DNA from: Epichloe hybrida
Lineage: Eukaryota; Ascomycota; Sordariomycetes; Hypocreales; Clavicipitaceae
Direction of reading: 5' to 3'
DNA length: 64,000 nucleotides
Assembly: GCA_019022495.1 (NCBI GenBank)
Contig: JAFEKR010000033.1
Span: 186,001 to 250,000, forward strand
Position numbers and translations under genes: made by a program. Below, piece after piece: positions 34,048 through 45,575 of the stretch. Within the stretch, counting starts at the first letter, position 1; each line of letters starts with the position of its first letter. Under the pieces are notes generated by a model. The model was not told where the DNA came from. It ran no database searches and saw only the letters and a list, made by a program, of their open reading frames with translations.

Positions 34048-34092
34048 GCTGACTGGCTGGCTGGCTGGCTGGCTGACTGGCTGACTGGCTGA
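34048..34092. repeat. (CTGG)n/(CTGA)n microsatellite
   Basis: Imperfect tetranucleotide array alternating CTGG and CTGA units, about eleven units, intergenic. Confidence 0.9.
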
Positions 34093-34610
34093 TGGCAGCG
34101 GGCCGGGCCGGGTCTGGAAAGCTTTTTTTGCACCATTCAACGACCAGCTTGGCGAGACGTGCTGTCGTCTGCTCCTTCCTGCTGTTTGACACGCCAACCC
34201 AACTGGTGGGCTTTCTCGCCCCTGCTCATTATTACATGCATGTGTAAGGATTATGTACTCCGTACTTCGTATGTACAATGTAAGCTCAGCTCCTGGCCAG
34301 GTGGCAGTGGCCGGCCCCATGTAGAAGCAAATTCTGTTCAACCCTTCTTCCTTCATCAACGAGTTGTCCCCGACACACCCGAGGCAGCATGCGGTGCTGT
34401 TGGTGCAACCTGGAGCAACGTTCATTGAGGACTCGAACCAACCAAACTGACCGGTACCGATGCTGCTATGCTGCCTGTGGCGTGCTGAAAAGCCCTTCTT
34501 CGTGTTTGTGCAACGATTGATGTCCTCGACATCGCCGCCACGTCGCACAATAAAAGTCGCCCACCTGATTTCCGAACGACTCAGAGTCGACCGATCTGAC
34601 CTGACCGTAC

Positions 34611-34650
34611 GGGACCAACAGGACCAACGGGACCAACAGGACCAACAGGA
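34611..34650. repeat. 10-bp minisatellite (GACCAACAGG)n
   Basis: About four copies of GACCAACAGG with one base change, ending about 100 bases before the first DUF7703 start, probably within its promoter or leader. Confidence 0.9.
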
Positions 34651-34749
34651 CTCCAACCTCGTCGTGCATTCATCTACGGAGTATTTCCGCCAAAGATCCC
34701 CGTCCAGTCTGCCCTCCCCCATTCCCAACATGCTACTGCACCCTCCGCC

Positions 34750-35574
34750 ATGGGCTACTCAGGCAACCCAAGCACCGGCGTCACGGATGCCAGCAAGCAA
34801 ACCCGCGCCATAGTCGCATTTGTAGCGCTGGCGCTCTACAACGCTCTCGAGCTCAACGTCATCGTCTTTTCTACCTTTCGGCGCTTCAGAGGTCTGTACT
34901 TCTGGAGCTTTCTCGCCGCCGCCAACGGCATCATACCACACTCGATCGGCTTTCTTCTCAAAAACGTCGTCGGGTCCCAGGACTACGGGCTGTACATCAC
35001 CCTCGTCGCCATCGGATGGGTGCCCATGGTCACGGGACAATCCCTCGTGCTCTACTCGCGACTGCATCTCATATTCTGGAATGACTCCTGGCTCCGCATG
35101 ATCTTGGGCATGATTGTTGCCAACGTCTTCGTACTTCACGTTCCCATCATAATTCTCATGTACGGGGCCAACAGCTCCCAACGCAATTCGTGGGTCCAGC
35201 CTTACATTGCCTACGAAAAAGTCCAAGTCACCTTGTTTTTCCTGCAGGAGCTCATCATCTCCGCCGTCTACATCAAGTCATGTTTTTCCTTTTTCGACAC
35301 CCGGGACAGCTTATACGGTGATGCCGTGCCCAAGATGCGCCGTCACCTGCTCCTGGTCAATGTCTTCGTCATTCTTCTCGATGTTCCCATATTGTGCTTG
35401 GAGTATACGGATTTTTACGACATACAGACTGCCTACAAGGCCCTCGTGTACAGTGTAAAGTTGAAAATGGAGTTCAGGATACTGGATCGGCTGGTGGAGA
35501 TGACGAACGAAAGGCATGCTGTCAATCCTTTTCGCGATAACTCGACGTCGAGCAGTCAGAGGCCATGCCGATGA
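34750..35574 (+). CDS. DUF7703-type integral membrane protein, copy A
   Basis: 274 aa, single exon. Seven hydrophobic segments are visible, for example AIVAFVALALYNALEL, FWSFLAAANGIIPHSIGFLL, ITLVAIGWVPMVTGQSLVLY, MILGMIVANVFVLHVPIIIL, VTLFFLQELIISAVYI and LLLVNVFVILLDVPILCL, so a seven-pass topology is likely. It aligns by eye along most of its length with the gene at 44192: both share RGLYFWS (or QGLYFWS), SLVLYSRLHL / SWVLYSRLHL, a central F/FFxQE segment and VKLKMEFRILDRLVE / IKLKVEFVILNRLIN. The family is fungal and of unknown function; a receptor-like or sensor role is only conjecture. It differs from copy B in having no intron. The tail is Ser-rich and short. Confidence 0.85.
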   Translation: MGYSGNPSTGVTDASKQTRAIVAFVALALYNALELNVIVFSTFRRFRGLYFWSFLAAANGIIPHSIGFLLKNVVGSQDYGLYITLVAIGWVPMVTGQSLVLYSRLHLIFWNDSWLRMILGMIVANVFVLHVPIIILMYGANSSQRNSWVQPYIAYEKVQVTLFFLQELIISAVYIKSCFSFFDTRDSLYGDAVPKMRRHLLLVNVFVILLDVPILCLEYTDFYDIQTAYKALVYSVKLKMEFRILDRLVEMTNERHAVNPFRDNSTSSSQRPCR

Positions 35575-37466
35575 CGAGTGTATTTCACGTACGATATGAG
35601 AAATTTGAAAATAATTATCGCGGCATGCTATTATTTGACTGCGTAACTGGCATATTTCCCATGTTGGCTCTTGCTGCGATGGGACAGTATTTGAGATTTG
35701 ACTTTGGGCTACGCTTCTCGGAGATTGCCCTGGGAAATTAACTCACCCACCATATTCCGTCGTTGTTGGGAAAGCTGTCCGGTCTTGGTCGCCAATGATT
35801 CTTGTCTCACGTCACTCTGGTGATGACCTCCGCATGTATGTCGACTCCCCGACTTTCTTCAAGACGGACGATCACCCGTTGACGATAAATTTCTGCGGTG
35901 GAGACGGGCGCAGGGGTCGCTCACTGGTTGGTGCGGGTCCTGAGATCCGTCATGTCATCATTGTGGGTTCCACATACTCCGTACATACATACATACACGG
36001 ATTGCAAAGAGCGGGCTGGACTGGAATGACGATGAAACTTGGACATTCGACGTGCCATTCGACGTGCTTTTTTTCTTCATTCCATTTCTCTCCTTCTCTT
36101 CTTCTCTTCTTCTCCCCTCTCACTGCATTTCTGCTGTGTAATGCTGCGGGACGGTCGGTTCAAAGGCAGGGAGACATGGAGCGTGGGAACAAACCAAAAC
36201 CATAGGGTAGCTCGTGATACCACGTGTGGCAGCACGCATTGTTGAAAGCATCTTGTCATCCACGACTTCGCTCCCTAGCCTAGCCTACAATAGAGACCAC
36301 GCCCGCACCCGTCGTCACTCCCCCCGCCATGGCACGGCGCTGTGTAATCACTCGTGGGCAAACCATCATCATGTCGCTCGGCAACCCACTGTCTCCGAGG
36401 GCTGCAGCACAATGTGTGGTCACTGGTGTGGCCTGTACCTGGCCCGTTCCATCGCGACTGCATCTGCGTACAAAATTCTGACGATTCTGACGGAGGTACG
36501 GAGTATTAAATGGCGAGGAAATGGGACCAAAAAGAGCCCGATTCCGGAATTTCATTCTTTGGTTTTGATTGCCGTACATGGATCGCACACCAACTTGAGG
36601 AAATGGTCACACGAATGAATGAATGACGGCCACCCATATCAATCAATCAACCTACCTCATCACCTCTCATCACACAACACACGGCGTGTTTTTTTTTTTA
36701 CGTAGACACCTGACACGCTCCAACTGGAAAGAATGCTCCGTCCCGAGCCACGACAAGACGCAAGCCACTGCACCCAACATCAGAGACGAGCTTTTTTTTT
36801 CAGCAATGTCGCGGTCCTGTCGACGCTAAAAAAAAAAACTTGGGCAGAGCATGATGCACGATGCACGATGCACGGTGCACGGGATTCCAACATTGCAACA
36901 CCGGCTGGAGCGACGGACACTCAATCAGCTGGAGAACGAGGTGACATGTATTATGTCTGGAGGCGAACGCGAACGCAGTCAGTCAGTCGGGCCCATTTTC
37001 CCCATTTTCCCCGTGCCCTTGGGGCCTGCCCTATTTTTTATGTACGTAGTGCATTCTGATGGGTCAATTGTTGGGCATTTGAGCAGCCGGGGCCGTGCCA
37101 GACGCCAATTACAGCGCCCAGTGCCAGCGCCCAGTGCCAGCGCCCAGTGCCAGCGCCCGCTCCAGTGCTGCCGCAGCTCAGCAGACTGCCCCCGTGTCAT
37201 CCCCAGATCTGCGCACCGTACGCACACGGCTGCTTCGCTGTCGGCCCAAACTATCGATTCCCGGGCCACCACAGTGCGCCTGCACCTCGCTCCGTCGGTC
37301 ATTCTTTCCCCCCATCGTCGACAACCACAAACCAACTTCCGTCCTGGTCCGTCATCCATCATCTGCCTGCGACAACAGCTCCAAACCAGGCGACGATCCC
37401 ATCAATATACCGGTTGCTCAACAACCTCGCCGTTCCCCGACTTCTGGGGAAAAGCGCCTGAAAGGC
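35575..37466. other. intergenic stretch, LAMMER kinase promoter and leader
   Basis: 1.9 kb. TACTCCGTA at 35975..35983 runs into a CATA tandem; TACGGAGTA at 36497..36505; a GATGCAC tandem at 36851..36880; a 13-bp tandem at 37112..37158; T and A runs near 36688 and 36829. Open frames overlapping the kinase N terminus (from 36851 and 37095) lack support upstream of the chosen kinase ATG. Confidence 0.55.
37112..37158. repeat. 13-bp tandem repeat CAGCGCCCAGTGC
   Basis: Three and a half copies of CAGCGCCCAGTGC about 310-355 bases before the chosen kinase start, probably in the 5' leader. Confidence 0.9.
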
Positions 37467-40214
37467 ATGTCGACGCCCACGACGGCCGTGGCCTCGCTCC
37501 CTCACTACCACCACCACCACGCACACGCTCATCATACTCACGCCGGTCACGCTCACGGCCACCACTCGCACCACTCGCACCACCCGCACCACTTGCACCA
37601 CCACCACCACCACCCGACGCCGTCGTCCGCAGCCGCAAATTATCGCTCGACGGCTGCCAATTCTCTATTGCACCCGTCCAACCCGTCCAACTCGTCCAAC
37701 CCGTCCGTGCCAACAGCTTCGTCTTCGTCTTCGTCAGGCACGGCACGTCTCTTGCCCTTTTACCAGTCCGTGAGCCACACTGCCAGCCATTCCTCGTCGG
37801 ATGGCATTCCCCAGAACCACAATCTCCAACCACCGCCGGTCCCCCCTCCCCACGGCCACTGTCTACATCGCGATCACGTCGAGCCCTCGACTCCGACAAC
37901 ACCCCGCCACCACATCAACCACAACTACTCGTCTGCAATGGCCAGCGGAACGGCCACAGCTACTACAACGGCCGCTGCCGGAGCCGGGGCCGTAACCGAC
38001 GATCCCCCCTCACGGAAACGCCGTCGCTCCCGCGAACCCGACTGGAACACTTTTTATCGAAATGGTTTGCCCAAAGAAATCATCGTCATCGATGACACCC
38101 CCGAGCCGGAAGCCAAAGCCAAAACCGGTCGAATGTTGCCATCGTCAAACACAAAGAGCGTCGCCCCGACGGGCGCTGCTTCCTGCAATGCCAATGCTAC
38201 CACTGCTGTTCGCCAGCCCGTGAAGCGAAGACGGCGAGACGAGGCTGCTCCCGGCTACCACGTACAATATGTGGGCTCCCACACAAATCCGCCGTTGCAA
38301 AATGCAAAATCTACCGTCTCTACTCTCTCGAGTGACCGCACAAATTCCATTCACAACACCACTGCGCCCACGTCGCTATCGTCCAACAGTCAATATGGGG
38401 AGGCTCCTGCTCCTCTCAAGCGCAAGCGGACCACCCGCCAGCAGACCGCCAACGATGCAAAACGCCGGGATATTGACGGTCTAGGTGGCCCGTTCCTCAC
38501 ATACAAACCGCCACCGCTGCCGCCGAAAAAGGTTTCCGATGTTCACGTCCGAGTCGTACATGACGTGAGTTGCTCCAGATTCTTCCCCTCCTCCCCTGCC
38601 AGCCCAACAGCCTCTCGGCATTTCTGGGCTTCCGTTTCCAGCCAGGCACCTCCAAGTGTGACGGAATGCCATTCGTGAAACATGATGGCTAATGCAGGCC
38701 GCTTCACGTAGCAGCAATATTCGAAAAATGTCGAGGTTGATGATGAGCATGGTCACTACATTGTCGTTCCTGATGCGGAGCTGACAGACAAATGTATGTT
38801 CCTCCACGGTTGCCACCTTTTTTTCCTTCTTTTTTTTTCCCCCGTCCGTCCCACAACGCCAACTCTTCAAACGCTCATGCATCTTTTAGACAAAATCAGT
38901 CGCCTTCTTGGCCAAGGAACCTTTGGCAAAGTAGTCCAGGCCCGCGATCGGAAGCGAAACGAGGCCGTCGCGGTAAAGATCATCCGGTCGGTGCAGAAAT
39001 ATCGCGATGCATCGAGGATTGAACTGCGAGTCTTGGCCACTCTGAAAGCCAACGACAATGAAAACAGGAACAGATGCATACACTTGAGGGATTGCTTCGA
39101 CTACCGCGGCCATATCTGCATCGTCATGGATCTCCTTGGCCAAAGTGTCTTTGACTTTCTGAAAGGCAATGGTTTTGTACCTTTTCCTAACAGCCAGATT
39201 CAAAACTTTGCTCGTCAGTTATTCACGAGCGTAGCCTGTGAGTACAAGCACCCGTGCCGACCATGTCGTGACAAAAAAATAAACTAATGGTCATGATGAA
39301 CGACAGTCCTGCATGATCTTAATCTGATACACACCGACCTCAAACCTGAAAACATCCTCCTGGCAGACGACACCTACCAGACCTTCACATACAACCGGAA
39401 AATACCCTCCTCCTCCACCACCATCAACAGACAAGCTTCGCAACGTCGAGTCTTGCTAAATACTGAAATCCGGCTGATCGATTTCGGGTCCGCCACTTTT
39501 CAAGATGAGTATCATTCGTCTGTGGTGTCGACTCGGCACTATCGAGCGCCCGAGATCATCCTGGGACTGGGGTGGTCGTTCCCTTGCGATATTTGGAGCA
39601 TTGGCTGCATTCTGGTTGAATTCTTCACCGGCGATGCGCTGTTCCAAACTCACGAGAATCTGGAGCATCTGGCCATGATGGAGGCCGTCGTTGGCTCGAG
39701 GATAGACAGCCATCTCGTACAAACGGTGAACAAGATGTCTGCGAGGAGTGGTGGGAACCCGGCGTCCAAGTAAGCACAGAGTTGTCCACCCACCTTCCGG
39801 CAATTGAACAAATCAGCCTTTGCTAACCATGTTCAGGTACTTCAAACGCCTCAAGCTGGACTATCCCGCTCCGGACACGACGCGGGGATCAAGGAGATTT
39901 GTCAAGGCCATGAAGCACCTCAATGTACGTACGCCTCTTTGTACTGGTGGATCACGTCCAACCCGACAGCCTGCTAACAAATGAATCAGGACATTATTCC
40001 GTCAAATAATCAATTCTTCAAACAGTTTCTTGATTTGCTTCGAAAAATCTTCGTTTACGACCCTGCGCAGCGTATCACTGCGAAACAAGCCTTGAACCAC
40101 CCGTGGTTCAAAGAAGTCGCCCAACCGGATGATGGTACCGAAGCGGCCAAAATTCGACTGGAAAGAAAACGACTCGAACAGGAACATGCTCGCTACCAAC
40201 ACTATGTGAGCTAA
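37467..40214 (+). CDS. LAMMER-type dual-specificity protein kinase (CLK family)
   Basis: CLK/LAMMER kinase, the family of yeast Kns1 and fission yeast Lkh1, which phosphorylates SR-type splicing and growth-control proteins. Six exons, 37467..38564, 38712..38793, 38890..39237, 39307..39769, 39837..39924 and 39990..40214, with phases closing to 767 aa. The N-terminal 390 residues are disordered, with a striking His-rich tract at about 13-50 and a basic patch [12 protein letters not shown]. The kinase domain begins at about residue 394 ([15 protein letters not shown]), with [26 protein letters not shown] and [17 protein letters not shown], and the signature in [12 protein letters not shown]. The end [14 protein letters not shown] is typical. 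The ATG chosen is the first that gives a family-like chain; upstream in-frame codons run through a leader repeat. It sits between the two copies of a duplicated DUF7703/cupin module. Confidence 0.93.
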
Positions 40215-40255
40215 ATGGAATTCCTTGCCGTTGATGAAGATGAAAAAAGACCAGA

Positions 40256-40286
<31 letters not shown>

Positions 40287-42366
40287 TGGCAATCACAGCT
40301 CCCCTTTGTACGGGTTTCCTATGTACTTTCCTTGATTCCACAATGACTTATCTATGAGCATGAAAATGGGAGTTTTGACGGCCGTCTTTCCGTTGCGTTT
40401 CATCCGAGGAGGGGAGCATTGTCTACTTGGACCGCGTACTTCTTGTTATACTTGTTGATTTTGGTATCCCATTTCTTGGGCCGGACGAAGGGACAGCATG
40501 AATTTCCAGGCAGCAGCAGTTTGGCTTCTATCGTGGCACTATGTACCGGTACACCACAGTATGTTGTTCGATTGTATGTTCGTCTTCAAACAGGGACCAT
40601 GTCAAATGTCGGCGCGCACGTCTTTTCCATGATATGCGAGGGAGTCCTGGGGTGCCGAACAATGAGTGCATGGCCAGACGCAGCTATGTTGCGGATGGCA
40701 AACAGAAGGTGACTTGGGGCGAGTTGCATCTCATTGAGCATGAGGGTGTAGTCTTGTTTTTGTCTCGTCGCGTACAAATTGCGTCTTGCTCATCAATGCC
40801 TTCCTTCGTATCGTGAAGTTGCGCGAGGCGTCGACATGTGAATGACAGAGGGCACGGCCGTGTCCGGCCTGTTCTGCAGAGCCATGTTCGGCGAGGATGC
40901 CGACGGACTCGGTCTGCGTGGGAGGACGGGAGGATCGGCTGGCAGCTGGGGCGAGGCGCAGACTTTGTCTGAGGCGCCTTTTTTTTTTTTTTTTTACCGT
41001 GGTTGAATTGTTGAACAATGTCCACGTGGGAGGAGGCGAAGACTCGGATCGTCTGTGCGTGTGCGTGTCGATGCTCTGGAGGACATTCGATAATAGGCTC
41101 CGAGGGATTGGTTCGCGTGAGGAATGGCACTGTTGAGACTGGGGCAGCCTCCGACGAGGTCGTGATGGGCAGGCAAAACTGTCGATGTGGGGGACGGCTT
41201 TCCCACACATCTAGAATTAACCCGTGTGGGAAATACACAAATGTTCCCGACAGGTTTTTTTTCCCTGCCCAGAGTGCCCGGACGTTGCCCGCGTCCGCTC
41301 AGCCAGCCAGCCAGCCCCCCCCCCCGTGTCCCGTGTTCAAAAAGACGTTCGACGGTACCAAGCGTTCCCAACCCCCCCCCAGTAGAAAGTGTTCAAGAGT
41401 CCGATTGTTGCCGTCCCGTCCCGACTTGCCGGGGATTTTTTTTTTTTTTTTTCCCCTACGGACTACCGACGTGAGAGACGCCATCGATGACAAAAAAACA
41501 CCCTGGTGCTTGCTTCTCGGGAGCAATGGAAAGACATGAAGGCGCGCCTTTGGCCCAGCCACGGATGGGACGCCCCAATCAATAAACTTGTGCCGAGTAC
41601 GAAAAACTGCTCCGTAATAAGGGTTTCCGCTTCTCAAGCCTTTGTGGATGGGGTGCCAGATTCGGCAAAACCTCCCGGCGGCTCGGGCCGGACGTTAGAC
41701 AAGCCGGTAGACAAGCCGGTAGACAGCCGGTTCGTGAAGAACAGCCGTCCCTCACCATGCCATGTACGGAGTAATACTACCACCAATACGGAGTAAGTAA
41801 TAATAACTGCCCACTCCAAGTGGAGATTCGTCCAGTCCATCGTCGGTGATCAAGTCTGGCCAGTTCAGAACTCACATTCTACGGATCAGACCTGCGCGAA
41901 TGGACAGGAAGCCCAGTCTTCACCTGCCGCGTTGCCTTGCGCATGACTCATTCATCAATGGCAAAGCGGACAGCACCATGGCCCATGGGTCGTTCAACCC
42001 GGAAGAAACGGATCATGTCCCGACGGGGTGGGACCCGGCCAGGAGACCATGGGAACAAGGGTGTTTCTTGCACACTGCATCCAAGACAACATGAGAGGAC
42101 TCGTTTCACGGCATTCTTCAACATTTCATTCGTAATTTACGTCCCCCATTCATTAACCTCTTTGGACCCCATCCATGTCCACAAGCAAATGCATCCTGCT
42201 GTTCGGCCCCCAACAAAAGTGTCCGCCCACCCTGCAAATTAGGTTTCACACGTCAGCACCGCTCCATGCAATGCATCCCCTCGGCGTCATGTCGCATTGT
42301 CTTAATCCGTACGGAGTAGTCCGTACTGCGGATTAATAATAATACCTGCAATCCACGTTGTCAATA
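40215..42366. other. convergent spacer with simple repeats
   Basis: 2.15 kb between the LAMMER kinase and cupin A. A (GA)n tract lies at about 40255..40281, T17-type runs near 40979 and 41437, C runs near 41317 and 41382, an AGACAAGCCGGT tandem (two copies) near 41697..41724, and three exact TACGGAGTA copies (41765, 41787, 42310). No gene is supported. Confidence 0.6.
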
Positions 42367-42828
42367 TTACTTCTGCTTCCCTGCACCCTCGGGCTCCCAC
42401 CCGGGTTTTGCCATCTCAAAGCTCTTGAAATCGAAGGCGGGCGCGACAGAGCAGCCGACTAGTGTCCAGTCGCCCAAGGACAGGGCGTGCTGCCACTCTC
42501 CGCGCTCCACGATGACCTGTGGCCTCTGACCTTTCCAGAGATCAGGGCCGAGAACTACATCACGGACAGGCTCGCCATCGTCCCGGGATAGCGAGAGCTG
42601 CAGGGGCGCGCCGGCGTAGTAATGCCAGACCTCGACGGCGTCGAGGACGCGATGCCAATGCGATAAGCCTGCCTCGCCCTCGAGAAGGTAGTAGATGTAG
42701 GTGCTTGCTGCGCGGCCGTCCGCTGAGGCTGCTGGGTCTCGAAATGTCTCGACAAAGAAGCCTTTCTCTGGATGGGGTACGAGGTTAAGCGCGGCGATGA
42801 CGTCCTTGGCCGTGCGTGCCGTGGCCAT
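42367..42828 (-). CDS. DUF985 cupin, copy A (cytosolic)
   Basis: 153 aa, single exon, from MATARTAKDVI. Cupin-superfamily protein of the DUF985 type, a small beta-barrel. Family hallmarks are visible: HPEKGFFVETFRDP, STYIYYLLEGEAGLSHWHR, AVEVWHYYAGAPLQLSL, VVLGPDLWKGQRPQVIVERGEWQHAL and DWTLVGCSVAPAFDF. The conserved His and Glu residues in SHWHR and EVWHYY are candidates for metal or substrate binding. It has no signal peptide, unlike its paralogue at 45576..46225. The open frame extends 110 codons upstream, but the chosen ATG gives the family N terminus. Substrate is unknown; some members are annotated as epimerase-like without proof. Confidence 0.9.
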   Translation of the reverse strand: MATARTAKDVIAALNLVPHPEKGFFVETFRDPAASADGRAASTYIYYLLEGEAGLSHWHRVLDAVEVWHYYAGAPLQLSLSRDDGEPVRDVVLGPDLWKGQRPQVIVERGEWQHALSLGDWTLVGCSVAPAFDFKSFEMAKPGWEPEGAGKQK

Positions 42829-44191
42829 GGCGGACGGTTTGAAAGGGATGTTGTGCTCGGTACTGGGACGTGGGAGGTGGGAGGTGGGAGGGATTATATT
42901 TGGGAAAAGGTTCGTCGACGGCCGTTGAGGACTATCAGAGTACGAGCTTGAAGTAATAGGAGTTGCTACGTTTTGCGGATGAAGTCGCTCGAGGCTCTTG
43001 CCATTTGATGTATGATGTAAATCCTGATTCCTGACTGCGGGGGGGTATAATAGGGGGGGGGCAAGCAGAAAGTCGTGACCAACTGCCAACTGGCAAGTCC
43101 ACTGACTCCACTCCACCAGGCAGTCGGTCACCAGATGAGGCAGGAGCCACCAGACCAAACCTGCCCTGCGACGACGATCGATGCATCACATCACAAGAAA
43201 GAAAAAGTAAACCTTTCGAGGAGGGTAGCCTTGCATGAAGCGTGCGGAACAGAACGGGACGGTAATTATTAATATGTACTCCGTATGGAGTACAGTAAGA
43301 CGGTGGAAGACGAAAGTCAGTGAGTCGCATTCGGGGCGAGCCGGTGACGAGCTGACCAGAAGTGAGACCAGACAGATACGATACACGATACACGATACGC
43401 CATGAGGGTTTCCATCTCTCCATCTCTTCCCGAATTAGAAACCGAAACCTGACTCCGACCTACAAGACAAACCGGTGCAGGTGCAATGCCAGCTTTCCCG
43501 ACCTGCCTAGCCACATCGCGCAGCATCGCCGTCCAATCAAAGCTACCTCGACGTGGCGACGTTGCCTCGCGCCCTCTACCTGGTTTGGAGCCGCGGCCAT
43601 CGTATCACAGCCATATACCTATTTCACTCGCCGGCGCTGCCGCTGCATGATGCATCTGGCTCGATTTGGTGTTGCGTGTTGCGTGTTGCGTGCTCACGGC
43701 CGCGACGATCAGTTTTAGCCAACCGGCATTCATGGACCAGATTCCCGGTCGAGTCCCGGCACCCCTTGCCTCCCCCCCCCCCAAAGATAGACACACCAAA
43801 TCGGCGACCGCATCTCCTCCTGCTCCGGATCTCAAACATATGTAGAAAAAGATAAAGACAGTCTGGTGCGTTCAACTGTCGCGTGTGTGCCACCGTTCGT
43901 CGCACAACATACCAAACCTCTATCAACGGTGGTGCGGTACGTAGGCAAGTAGGCAGACAGCATGAGAGCTGGCATTGACTGCAATAAGAAATAGCCCTGC
44001 CTCTCCGCGCTGGCTTGCTTGTTTCAGATTCGGCCCGTTCTCACTCGATCCCTTCCTCCAAACTTTCAGTTTTCCCATTTGCAGCAACTCGAGAGTATAT
44101 ACTCTGTATAACCAGTACAGCAAGTTCTGCCTTGATAATCACGAGTACAACGCCATACATGTGTGGGCTCTGTCGGCGCAGAAGCTAGAAG
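42829..44191. promoter_or_regulatory. divergent promoter, cupin A / DUF7703 copy B
   Basis: A 1.36 kb spacer between divergent starts. It contains an inverted repeat GTACTCC-GTAT-GGAGTAC at 43276..43293, GTTGCGT repeats near 43673..43690 and C/G runs near 43043 and 43774. No gene is seen. Confidence 0.5.
43276..43293. repeat. perfect 7-bp inverted repeat around TACTCCGTA
   Basis: GTACTCC, four-base loop GTAT, then GGAGTAC: an 18-base perfect palindrome-with-loop that contains the TACTCCGTA motif found throughout the intergenic DNA. Confidence 0.9.
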
Positions 44192-45289
44192 ATGAACGAC
44201 ATCAAGAAAGACTTGCCCATGTCCATGATGATGGCCGCCTTCATCGGCATCGCATGGTACATCGGGGTGGAGATCAACATATCCTTATTCCTCCTCTTCA
44301 AGCGACGCCAAGGGTTGTACTTTTGGTCATGCGCTCTCACCTCGTGGGGCGTCATTCTACAGCCGCTGTTCATCATTCTCGCCGACTTTGGTGTGTGGAA
44401 GGATGCGGTGCCATCCATCACCATGATTTATCTGACGTGGTTGATCATGGTCATTCCCCAGAGCTGGGTCCTCTACTCACGGTTGCATCTGCTGATGCGC
44501 ACGGCATCGGCCCTGAGAGCCATCAAGTTCGTCTTGATCTTCAATTCGATTGTGTTGTCACTATCGACCATTGTGATTGGCATATTGGCTGTATGTGCTC
44601 CATTACTTTTGTGTTTTGAAAACAAGGGGGCGTGAGTGAGATTTGCTGACAATTGCTCCTTGGCGTAGCAATCGACGAATGTAAACCCGGACCTTTCTTC
44701 CTTCAACCTCGTCTGGGATCGTGTCCAGCTCTTCGTCTTCTTCGCCCAGGAAACAAGCCTCAGCATCCTGTACATATTTCAGACGCGCACATACTTGCGC
44801 GGGCGATCTCCACTGCGAGAGCGGTCATGGTCTGCGCCATCTTCCATGGCTGGCCACGAGCACCGGTCGCAAGCGAAGGAACAGAAAGCGGTGCTGTGGC
44901 AGCTCATTTACGCCAACACTCTGATCATCGTGCTTGACATTGTACTTGTTGGCATTCAATGCGCCAACCTTTTCCACTTGCAAGGGGCCTTCAAGCCGTG
45001 CGTGTATGGCATCAAGCTCAAAGTCGAATTCGTCATTCTGAACCGCCTCATCAATATCATCCAACAGCCTGCAAGTGGGGGAATCTACATCAGAAGCGAA
45101 CCCGAGATCAATGGTGGCCCGGGAGGGAGCGCCAGTCATGGTGCGAGAGAGAACAGCAAGAAATCGAGCGTGGACCCTGCGGAAGACATGGATGGCTTCC
45201 AACTGGCAGAAGGGGGGCGTGGGCATGGCCAGAGGTCTCGAAGTATCGAGAGCCAGACTCCAATCTACTACCAGAATACGAGGCAATAA
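44192..45289 (+). CDS. DUF7703-type integral membrane protein, copy B
   Basis: Two exons, 44192..44590 and 44669..45289, phase zero at the junction, giving 339 aa. It shows the same series of hydrophobic segments as copy A at 34750 (for example MMMAAFIGIAWYIGVEINIS, LTWLIMVIPQSWVLYSRLHL, FVLIFNSIVLSLSTIVIGIL, VQLFVFFAQETSLSILYIF, LIYANTLIIVLDIVLVGI) and shares GLYFWS, VLYSRLHL and the conserved LKVEFVILNRLIN before the tail. Its cytosolic tail is longer than that of copy A (about 85 residues after the last membrane-proximal block), hydrophilic and Ser/Gly/Glu-rich. It ends 286 bases from the convergent cupin B. Function unknown. Confidence 0.85.
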
Positions 45290-45575
45290 TGCCGTCGGTG
45301 AAAAATAATAAGAACGGCGGCAAAAGACGACTGTGCAGGAAGTGGATGAACAAAGTCAGGATACCCCCACGGAATAAGACCAGGAAAGCAAAAACAAAGA
45401 GAGAGAGAGAGAGACAAACGAACAAACAAACAAATGACGACGAAAGGATTGAGAACAGTCATGTGCAAGGATAGGTATTTTCATAAGACTCGCAACTATT
45501 TACTTGATTCATAGTTTCATGTACCAGACTTTGTATACACCATATACCCGCACCGCTTCCACATCAACTGATGCA

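Larger units (their letters stand above)
32672..34749. other. intergenic stretch with simple repeats
   Basis: 2.1 kb between the oxidase and the first DUF7703 gene. It holds a CTGG/CTGA tandem near 34048..34092, a GACCAACAGG tandem at 34611..34650, TACTCCGTA at 34256..34264 and TACGGAGTA at 34675..34683. Open frames here (for example 33755..34192 minus) are translations of these repeats or noise. Confidence 0.6.

Noticed and set aside
36851..38095. 414-codon frame overlapping the LAMMER kinase first exon
   Set aside because: Different frame from the kinase; the His-rich and basic patches and the downstream kinase domain support the other frame.
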